Shown: piece after piece, positions 31,891 through 64,000 of the stretch | Layout of the letters: every line of letters begins with the position of its first letter | How positions within the stretch are numbered: the stretch's first letter is position 1 | Origin: Metaphire vulgaris | Taxonomy: Eukaryota; Annelida; Clitellata; Crassiclitellata; Megascolecidae | Assembly (NCBI GenBank): GCA_018105865.1 | Contig: CM030869.1 | Span: forward strand, 9,827,073-9,891,072 | DNA: 64,000 nucleotides | Reading direction: 5' to 3' | Translations under genes and position numbers: made by a program | The notes under the pieces: model-generated | What the model was told of the DNA's origin: nothing | Seen by the model: only the letters and a program-made list of their open reading frames with translations | The model's database searches: none

Positions 31891-32079
31891 AAAGAATGGT
31901 TCAATAGCAAGTGTAAAGAAATAGAAGCGAGTAAAAGTCCAACAGGTATACAAAAGAGAATATAAGAAATAACGTTTAATAAGAGAAAGGGAAGGAGAAG
32001 CCCTTCCAACTTGGTGCATAAATTCAACAGAAGGTAATCAACTAATGGAGAAAAACGAAGGGCGGCCCAACTTTTATTG

Positions 32080-32252
32080 TCTCGGATTACCTTCTTTTTT
32101 GCTTGTCAGTCCTTTTCGGTAGACACTTCCAAATTCCGACACCCTCCAGATTTTTCCGACGCCCCTCCAGATTCACAATCCTAGGAAATAACCACACCCC
32201 CAGATTTTCCCGACACCCCCCCCCCCAATTCACAATCCTAGAAATAACCCTG
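32080..32252. mobile_element. hAT-type MITE, CAGGGTTATTTCTAGG family
   Basis: The right end AATCCTAGAAATAACCCTG matches the family with 8-bp duplication at 10615. An inner duplicate of AATTCACAATCCTAG.AAATAAC precedes it near 32180. It contains TTCTTTTTTGCTTGTCAGTC. The left edge is approximate. Confidence 0.65.
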
Positions 32253-33005
32253 ATGGCGGCTATGAATTAAATCTGCACGACAATGTACACTACATTTTCA
32301 CCCAAGATTTCTGCATTTTTGCTATAATAATAATAACAGGGTTTCAAGTGATTTAGTAGGCTGTGCCCTAGGTGAGAACCACTATTTCACACCCCACCAT
32401 TCCTTCATATCATGATTTAGCTGTGCAATCTCATTCTTTGCCCTCTTGTCCTCTCATAGGTTTGTTCCTGTTTTCCTCTGCGTTTGACTTTGACGATGTC
32501 CCAAACGTCGCCTCACCCGTATGCATAATTTTTAACGTGTTGCTTGTTGGGGCCAATAATTTTAAACCACCAGATGCAGGGAGGAATATGCATGTTTTAA
32601 TGCAGTTTTATGCAGTCAAGATCTCAAATATGCACAATAACATTGCGTTATTAGGCAAAACTGCGCACAGAGGTCATTTGTAGAAACCGTTTCAGGCGGC
32701 CTAAGGCTATTAACAACACTAAAACGGACAATAAAAACAACCTTTAAGAGTGAATGTCCTTTTAAGTGTGTTGGACGCCATCTGGTGTCAAAAGAGCGAC
32801 CGATATAGAGTTTAAAGTTTTAGGCAGAGGCTGACTGTTAAGCTCAGTTATTGGAAGAATAAAAACAAAAGAGTTTAAGGACAGCAGATGGTTGCACAAT
32901 ATAATAATACCTGCTGGATTGCTAAGTAGTTTAGTAAGATTTCTTTTGTGCTATCGCTCATACATGTACTGTACATCCCTCTATTTCATGTGATCTGAAT
33001 CCGCA

Positions 33006-45367
<12,362 letters not shown>

Positions 45368-46016
45368 GACATTGATCTATTTTAATGTTGTGCTATATGT
45401 CCATAATAGAAACTGTACTCCTTGGCTACAGTAATTAGCTAATAATATTCCCAAGGATTCTCACGAATGCAGGAAATATATACTAGATCTTGCATTTTAA
45501 ATAGGCTAGGCTATACTGTATATTATCCATTTACCTTTTCAACATTTGTTTCTTTATACCATAAACATTGCGAGTATTTGCATTAATATTCTTGTGTATG
45601 AGTCCAATTGATTAGTTAGTTAGTTAGACAGAGAATTTATACAGCGCAGTAAGCAAATTTATTTCTGTCGCCAGTTCGTGAAATCTTCTAATACCGAATG
45701 GCACTACGTTCTGATCATCAGATTAGGTCCTATATACCTGAATTTAGGTTCAAATACAAATTATTGCTATCAATAATCCTTGAACCTACGTTGAGCCTAA
45801 GATAAAAAAATCTTTGGACAATAAATTGTCGAATCACATACAGTAAGTTAGGTCATGCAATAAATGCGAATATTGAAATACAAGATCAAGTATATAATAT
45901 AGGCCTACGTATGATTTACAACGTCTCAGATTCAAATTCTGATTAGTTTTCGTCGTCAAACTGTTAATATCTGGCAGAAAAATAAATCAAGTGTCGCTTA
46001 GTTTTCATGGGTTTCT
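45368..46016. other. Convergent 3' flank shared by the two transporter genes
   Basis: Only about 650 bp separate the two stop codons. AATAAA-type signals occur on the + strand (near 45822 and 45856) and on the - strand (TTTATT near 45657), so the two 3' UTRs may overlap. No other gene was recognised. Confidence 0.5.
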
Positions 46017-56048
<10,032 letters not shown>

Positions 56049-56444
56049 ATTCTACCGATTAGCAGGCTGCTACCGAAGAAATGATCTAAAATCAAAATCA
56101 GACGGCTAAACTGGTCTTTCACGATCGAGGAAGTCATAAAGCTATATAGTATTTTAGTCTTTCAAAGTCTTTTTCGTACGAACTATGCTTTTGTATATAT
56201 GTAGTTACTGTAGATTCAATTTGCGCAATTATTGCCGGATGAGAAAGGAGGAGCCAGATGTCCACCGTCATTTGACGGACGAGACTCTAAAAAGTTTAAA
56301 TAGAGACAACACACATACAAATGCGCTACGGCGGTAAATGTGGGACTACCTTTATCTACTGCAAGGAGACAATTTTAAATGTCTATTGAATTATGTTCTA
56401 AGAAAAATATACATTTGACGAAAATCAATATTTAGCATTAGCAA
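56049..56444. other. Upstream flank of transporter 2
   Basis: The promoter side of the minus-strand gene. No repeat or coding segment was recognised in these 400 bp and no core promoter motif can be assigned. Confidence 0.4.
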
Positions 56445-57150
56445 CTTGTCTTGTCTTGTCTTGTCTTCAACCGTCTTCGCTCCGAAGATTGGTTGCATTA
56501 TGAACTGTCATCTTCCAGCTGTTACGATCTTCTGCTCTTCTTATCGCTTGCTCGATAGTGAGTCCTGTCCACTCTTTGATTTTGTCTTCCCACTTTTTTC
56601 TTGGCCTGCCTCTTTTTCGTGATCCAGGCATTGTGCCCTGCATTATATCCTTCTCCAGACATTCCTGCTTTGTTCGCATAATATGTCCCAAGTATTTCAG
56701 TTTTCTTTTCTTTACTGTTTCCAGTAGGATTCTTTGAACTCCTGCTTTATCCATTACCCACTCATTCGTCTTCTTTGCTTTCCAGGAAACTCTCATTATT
56801 TGTCTTAAACCTTTCATTTAGAAAATGCCTGTATGCGCGTTCATCTTCCTTCATTATTGTCCAGCTTTCACAGCCATATCTGGCGACCGGCCTCACCACT
56901 GATCTCATTAACCGGACTTTTGTGCTCACGGGAATGTTGTGACTTTTCCATAATTTGTTTAACGATATTCCCGCCCCACGTCCTTTAATCAATCTGCTTC
57001 TTATGTCGGCTTTGCTTGAAGTGTCGTCTGATATGATGGACCCTAAATACGGGAAGGTGTTGACCTGTTCCAATGCTGTACTCTGAATTTTGATGTTGCA
57101 GCTCTTGTCTTTTGTTGCCTTTACCTTGGTTTTATCAATATTAATCATCA
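56445..57150 (-). mobile_element. Non-LTR retrotransposon RT 3' fragment, frameshifted
   Basis: Two overlapping minus-strand frames (57151-56762 and 56817-56467) together give the tail of a LINE reverse transcriptase. The segments are NTFPYLGSIISDD, VRPVARYGCESWT, RVSWKAKKTNEWV, RKLKYLGHIMRTK and SRKRGRPRKKWEDKIKEWTG. A frameshift lies near 56800. The 3' end carries a 5-bp tail repeat (TTGTC on the + strand, 56445-56466). It is 5'-truncated at the satellite boundary near 57150. Confidence 0.88.
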
Positions 57151-60100
57151 TGCATGTTTTGCGTCGTTGCCAATGACAACTCTAAATATAGCATAGCTCC
57201 TGACACTTTTACAGGGCCTGAAGTGTGACCACCCCGTATATTGCTTAACGCGATGCAATTCTATGTGTAAATTGACTCCCACATTAACTATCTGTTTATT
57301 CCGTCAGAATATATATATTTTAGTAACAAATTCGATCATTTACACTCGCATGTTGTTTTTCGTCATTTCCAATGACAAATGTAAACATAACATACCTCCT
57401 AATACTTTTACAGGGACTGAAGTGTGACCACCCCGTATATTGCTTAACGCCATGCATTTCTATGTGTAAATTGACGACCACATTCACTATCTGTTTATTC
57501 CGTCAGAATATATATACTTTAGCAACAAATTCGATTATTTACACTCGCATGTTGTTTTTCGTCATTTCCATTGACAACGGTAAAAATAAATTACATCCTG
57601 ATACTTTTACAGGGACTGAAGTGTGACCACCCCGTATATTGCTTAACGCCATGCATTTCTATGTGTAAATTGACGACCACATTCACTATCTGTTTATTCC
57701 GTCAGAATATATATATTTTAGCAACAAGTTCGATCATTTACACTCGCATGTTGTTTTGCGTCATTTCCAATGACAGCTGTAAAAATAAAATACATCCTGA
57801 TACTTTTACAGGGCCTGAAGTGTGACCACCCCGTATATTGCTAAACGCCATGCATTTCTATGTGTCAATTGACTCCACATTCACTATCTGTTTATTCCGT
57901 CAGAATATATATATTTTAGCAACAAATTCGATCATTTACACTCGCATGTTGTTTTTCGTCATTTCCATTGACAACTGTAAAAATAAATTACATCCTGATA
58001 CTTTTACAGGGCCTGAAGTGTGACCACCTCGTATATTGCTTAACGCCATGCATTTCTATGTGTAAATTGACGACCACATTCACTATCTGTTTATTCCGTC
58101 AGAATATATATATTTTAGCAACAAATTCGATCATTTGCACTCGCATGTCGTTTTTCGTCATTTCCATTGACAACTGTAAAAATAAATTACATCCTGATAC
58201 TTTTACAGGGCCTGAAGTGTGACCACCCCGTATATTGCTTAACGCCATGCATTTCTATGTGTAAATTGACGACCACATTCACTATCTGTTTATTTCGTCA
58301 GAATATATATATTTTAGCAACAAATTCGATCATTTACACTCGCATGTTGTTTTGCGTCATTTCCAATGAGAGCTGTAAAAATAAATTACATCCTGATACT
58401 TTTACAGGGCCTGAAGTGTGACCACCCCGTATATTGCTTAACGATATGCATTTCTATGTGTAAATTGACGACCACATTCACTATCTGTTTATTCCGTCAG
58501 AATATATATATTTTAGCAACAAGTTCGATCATTTACACTCGCATGTTGTTTTGCGTCATTTCCAATGACAGCTGTAAAAATAAAATACATCCTGATACTT
58601 TTACAGGGCCTGAAGTGTGACCACCCCGTATATTGCTAAACGCCATGTATTTCTATGTGTCAATTGATTCCCACATTCACTATCTGTTTATTCCGTCAGA
58701 ATATATATATTTTAGCAACAAATTCGATCATTTGCACTCGCATGTCGTTTTTCGTCATTTCCATTGACAACTGTAAAAATAAATTACATCCTGATACTTT
58801 TACAAGGCCTGAAGTGTGACCACCCGTATATTGCTTAACGCCATGCATTTCTATGTGTAAATTGACGACCACATTCACTATCTGTTTATTCCGTCAGAAT
58901 ATAATATTTTAGCAACAAATTCGATCATTTGAACTCGCATGTTGTTTTTCGTCATTTCCATTGACAACTGTAAAAATAAATTACATCATGATACTTTTAC
59001 AGGGCCTGAAGTGTGACCACCCGTATATTGCTTAACGCGATGCAATTCTATGTGTAAATTGACTCCACATTAACTATCTGTTTATTCCGTCAGAATATAT
59101 ATATTTTAGTAACAAATTCGATCATTTACACTCGCATGTTGTTTTCGTCATTTCCAATGACAAATGTAAACATAACATACCTCCTAATACTTTTACAGGG
59201 ACTGAAGTGTGACCACCCCGTATATTGCTTAACGCCATGCATTTCTATGTGTAAATTGACGACCACATTCACTATCTGTTTATTCCGTCAGAATATATAT
59301 ACTTTAGCAACAAATTCGATTATTTACACTCGCATGTTGTTTTTCGTCATTTCCATTGACAACGGTAAAAATAAATTACATCCTGATACTTTTACAGGGA
59401 CTGAAGTGTGACCACCCCGTATATTGCTTAACGCCATGCATTTCTATGTGTAAATTGACGACCACATTCACTATCTGTTTATTCCGTCAGAATATATATA
59501 TTTTAGCAACAAGTTCGATCATTTACACTCGCATGTTGTTTTGCGTCATTTCCAATGACAGCTGTAAAAATAAAATACATCCTGATACTTTTACAGGGCC
59601 TGAAGTGTGACCACCCCGTATATTGCTAAACGCCATGCATTTCTATGTGTCAATTGACTCCCACATTCACTATCTGTTTATTCCGTCAGAATATATATAT
59701 TTTAGCAACAAATTCGATCATTTACACTCGCATGTTGTTTTTCGTCATTTCCATTGACAACTGTAAAAATAAATTACATCCTGATACTTTTACAGGGCCT
59801 GAAGTGTGACCACCTCGTATATTGCTTAACGCCATGCATTTCTATGTGTAAATTGACGACCACATTCACTATCTGTTTATTCCGTCAGAATATATATATT
59901 TTAGCAACAAATTCGATCATTTGCACTCGCATGTCGTTTTTCGTCATTTCCATTGACAACTGTAAAAATAAATTACATCCTGATACTTTTACAGGGCCTG
60001 AAGTGTGACCACCCCGTATATTGCTTAACGCCATGCATTTCTATGTGTAAATTGACGACCACATTCACTATCTGTTTATTTCGTCAGAATATATATATTT

Positions 60101-63100
60101 TAGCAACAAATTCGATCATTTACACTCGCATGTTGTTTTGCGTCATTTCCAATGAGAGCTGTAAAAATAAATTACATCCTGATACTTTTACAGGGCCTGA
60201 AGTGTGACCACCCCGTATATTGCTTAACGATATGCATTTCTATGTGTAAATTGACGACCACATTCACTATCTGTTTATTCCGTCAGAATATATATATTTT
60301 AGCAACAAGTTCGATCATTTACACTCGCATGTTGTTTTGCGTCATTTCAATGACAGCTGTAAAAATAAAATACATCCTGATACTTTTACAGGGCCTGAAG
60401 TGTGACCACCCCGTATATTGCTAAACGCCATGTATTTCTATGTGTCAATTGATTCCCACATTCACTATCTGTTTATTCCGTCAGAATATATATATTTTAG
60501 CAACAAATTCGATCATTTGCACTCGCATGTCGTTTTTCGTCATTTCCATTGACAACTGTAAAAATAAATTACATCCTGATACTTTTACAAGGCCTGAAGT
60601 GTGACCACCCCGTATATTGCTTAACGCCATGCATTTCTATGTGTAAATTGACGACCACATTCACTATCTGTTTATTCCGTCAGAATATAATATTTTAGCA
60701 ACAAATTCGATCATTTGAACTCGCATGTTGTTTTTCGTCATTTCCATTGACAACTGTAAAAATAAATTACATCATGATACTTTTACAGGGCCTGAAGTGT
60801 GACCACCCCGTATATTGCTTAACGCGATGCAATTCTATGTGTAAATTGACTCCCACATTAACTATCTGTTTATTCCGTCAGAATATATATATTTTAGTAA
60901 CAAATTCGATCATTTACACTCGCATGTTGTTTTTCGTCATTTCCAATGACAAATGTAAACATAACATACCTCCTAATACTTTTACAGGGACTGAAGTGTG
61001 ACCACCCCGTATATTGCTTAACGCCATGCATTTCTATGTGTAAATTGACGACCACATTCACTATCTGTTTATTCCGTCAGAATATATATACTTTAGCAAC
61101 AAATTCGATTATTTACACTCGCATGTTGTTTTTCGTCATTTCCATTGACAACGGTAAAAATAAATTACATCCTGATACTTTTACAGGGACTGAAGTGTGA
61201 CCACCCCGTATATTGCTTAACGCCATGCATTTCTATGTGTAAATTGACGACCACATTCACTATCTGTTTATTCCGTCAGAATATAATATTTTAGCAACAA
61301 ATTCGATCATTTGAACTCGCATGTTGTTTTTCGTCATTTCCATTGACAACTGTAAAAATAAATTACATCATGATACTTTTACAGGGCCTGAAGTGTGACC
61401 ACCCCGTATATTGCTTAACGCGATGCAATTCTATGTGTAAATTGACTCCCACATTAACTATCTGTTTATTCCGTCAGAATATATATATTTTAGTAACAAA
61501 TTCGATCATTTACACTCGCATGTTGTTTTTCGTCATTTCCAATGACAAATGTAAACATAACATACCTCCTAATACTTTTACAGGGACTGAAGTGTGACCA
61601 CCCCGTATATTGCTTAACGCCATGCATTTCTATGTGTAAATTGACGACCACATTCACTATCTGTTTATTCCGTCAGAATATATATACTTTAGCAACAAAT
61701 TCGATTATTTACACTCGCATGTTGTTTTTCGTCATTTCCATTGACAACGGTAAAAATAAATTACATCCTGATACTTTTACAGGGACTGAAGTGTGACCAC
61801 CCCGTATATTGCTTAACGCCATGCATTTCTATGTGTAAATTGACGACCACATTCACTATCTGTTTATTCCGTCAGAATATATATATTTTAGCAACAAGTT
61901 CGATCATTTACACTCGCATGTTGTTTTGCGTCATTTCCAATGACAGCTGTAAAAATAAAATACATCCTGATACTTTTACAGGGCCTGAAGTGTGACACAC
62001 CCGTATATTGCTAAACGCCATGCATTTCTATGTGTCAATTGACTCCCACATTCACTATCTGTTTATTCCGTCAGAATATATATATTTTAGCAACAAATTC
62101 GATCATTTACACTCGCATGTTGTTTTTCGTCATTTCCATTGACAACTGTAAAAATAAATTACATCCTGATACTTTTACAGGGCCTGAAGTGTGACCACCC
62201 CGTATATTGCTTAACGCCATGCATTTCTATGTGTAAATTGACGACCACATTCACTATCTGTTTATTTCGTCACAATATATATATTTTAGCAACAAATTCG
62301 ATCATTTACACTCGCATGTGGTTTTGCGTCATTTCCAATGAGAGCTGTAAAAATAAATTACATCCTGATACTTTTACAGGGCCTGAAGTGTGACCACCCC
62401 GTATATTGCTAAACGCCATGCATTTCTATGTGTCAATTGACTCCCACATTCACTATCTGTTTATTCCGTCAGAATATATATATATTTTAGCAACAAATTC
62501 GATCATTTACACTCGCATGTTGTTTTTTTGTCATTTCCATTGACAACTGTAAAAATAAATTACATCTTGATACTTTTACAGGGCCTGAAGTGTGACCACC
62601 TCGTATATTGCTTAACGCCATGCATTTCTATGTGTAAATTGACGACCACATTCACTATCTGTTTATTCCGTCAGAATATATATATTTTAGCAACAAATTC
62701 GATCATTTGCACTCGCATGTCGTTTTTCGTCATTTCCATTGACAACTGTAAAAATAAATTACATCCTGATACTTTTACAGGGCCTGAAGTGTGACCACCG
62801 CGTATATTGCTTAACGCCATGCATTTCTATGTGTAAATTGACGACCACATTCACTATCTGTTTATTTCGTCAGAATATATATATTTTAGCAACAAATTCG
62901 ATCATTTACACTCGCATGTTGTTTTGCGTCATTTCAATGAGAGCTGTAAAAATAAATTACATCCTGATACTTTTACAGGGCCTGAAGTGTGACCACCCCG
63001 TATATTGCTTAACGATATGCATTTCTATGTGTAAATTGACGACCACATTCACTATCTGTTTATTCCGTCAGAATATATATATTTTAGCAACAAGTTCGAT

Positions 63101-64000
63101 CATTTACACTCGCATGTTGTTTTGCGTCATTTCCAATGACAGCTGTAAAAATAAAATACATCCTGATACTTTTACAGGGCCTGAAGTGTGACCACCCCGT
63201 ATATTGCTAAACGCCATGTATTTCTATGTGTCAATTGATTCCCACATTCACTATCTGTTTATTCCGTCACAATATATATATTTTAGCAACAAATTCGATC
63301 ATTTGCACTCGCATGTTGTTTTTTGTCATTTCCATTGACAACTGTAAAAATAAATTACATCTTGATACTTTTACAGGGCCTGAAGTGTGACCACCTCGTA
63401 TATTGCTTAACGCCATGCATTTCTATCTGTAAATTGACGACCACATTCACTATCTGTTTATTCCGTCAGAATATAATATTTTAGCAACAAATTCGATCAT
63501 TTGAACTCGCATGTTGTTTTTCGTCATTTCCATTGACAACTGTAAAAATAAATTACATCATGATACTTTTACAGGGCCTGAAGTGTGACCACGCCGTATA
63601 TTGCTTAACGCCATGCATTTCTATGTGTAAATTGACTCCCACATTCACTATCTGTTTATTCCGTCAGAATATATATTTTAGCAACAAATTCGATCATTTG
63701 CACTCGCATGTCGTTTTTCGTCATTTCCAATGAGAGCTGTAAAAATAAATTACATCCTGATACTTTTACAGGGCCTGAAGTGTGACCACCCCGTATATTG
63801 CTTAACGCCATGCATTTCTATGTGTAAATTGACGACCACATTCACTATCTGTTTATTTCGTCAGTATATATATATATTTTAGCAACAAATTCGATCATTT
63901 ACACTCGCATGTTGTTTTGCGTCATTTCCAATGAGAGCTGTAAAATAAATTACATCCTGATACTTTTACAGGGCCTGAAGTGTGACCACCCCGTATATTG
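57150..64000. repeat. 199-bp satellite array with nine-monomer higher-order repeat
   Basis: About 34 head-to-tail monomers of about 199 bp run off the window edge. Each contains CAGGGCCTGAAGTGTGACCA, TTCCGTCAGAATATATATAT and CACTCGCATGTTGTTTT. Variant markers repeat every ninth monomer. The type with ACAAATGTAAACATAACA occurs at 57372, 59157 and 60946, and one with CATCATGATACTTTTACAGG at 58961 and 60747. So the higher-order unit is about 1.79 kb. After 60946 the order is rearranged: a three-monomer block (597 bp) is repeated at 61542, and monomers are skipped near 62139-62338. Most monomers carry an 8-bp hairpin, CTGTAAAA...TTTTACAG. The first monomer, beside the LINE fragment, is the most diverged. 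The array's 84-residue open frames mostly begin at TTG and are by-products of the repeat. Confidence 0.95.

Noticed and set aside
56467..57151. Intact retrotransposon gene
   Set aside because: Only the C-terminal part of a reverse transcriptase is present, with a frameshift near 56800 and no endonuclease or palm motifs.
57372..63733. Repeated 84-residue open frames in the satellite as a tandem gene family
   Set aside because: The frames exceed one monomer, mostly begin at TTG and not ATG, change frame with each 199-bp step, and vary by frame-breaking single-base changes. No protein family is recognised.
57150..64000. CRISPR-like array
   Set aside because: The repeats are contiguous 199-bp monomers without unique spacers, and the genome is eukaryotic.

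Overview
This is a 64 kb piece of animal nuclear DNA. It has spliced genes with short exons in phase and large repeat-filled introns, very abundant trinucleotide microsatellites, and many short non-autonomous DNA transposons. An unambiguous PRDM14 orthologue, a WAPL orthologue, a TMEM272-like gene and two SLC5-type transporter genes point to a metazoan. The gene set and the frequent AGGCCTA motif make me lean to an invertebrate deuterostome such as an echinoderm, but that is inference and not proven.

Layout. (1) 820-9629, + strand: the last 13 coding exons of WAPL, the cohesin-release factor; its 5' part lies outside the window. (2) 9630-14742: intergenic, packed with hAT-type MITEs, several with perfect 8-bp target duplications. 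(3) 14776-22822, + strand: PRDM14, with a PR/SET domain split over exons and six zinc fingers; its introns hold microsatellites, MITEs and a 193-bp tandem repeat. (4) 23029-27121: intergenic, with CT-rich arrays and a CpG- and CCG-rich patch. (5) 27122-29878, - strand: a complete four-exon TMEM272-like membrane protein gene of 173 aa, with a GC splice donor lying 7 nt from a MITE. (6) 33006-45367, + strand, and 46017-56048, - strand: two full-length SLC5-family sodium/solute symporter genes (617 and about 633 aa). They face each other tail to tail, and eleven successive exons have identical lengths. (7) 54951-57150: two 3' fragments of non-LTR retrotransposons. (8) 57150-64000 (window end): about 34 copies of a 199-bp satellite monomer, arranged in a nine-monomer higher-order repeat of about 1.79 kb.

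The genes do not form a pathway. WAPL acts in chromatin cohesion, PRDM14 in germline and pluripotency transcription control, TMEM272-like is of unknown function, and the SLC5 pair probably moves organic anions or vitamins with sodium. The most unusual material is non-genic: the higher-order satellite, a conserved internal motif shared by MITE families with different ends, and several splice sites that directly abut microsatellites or transposons. All exon models come from reading splice sites, phase and protein similarity by eye. No transcript or database evidence was available.
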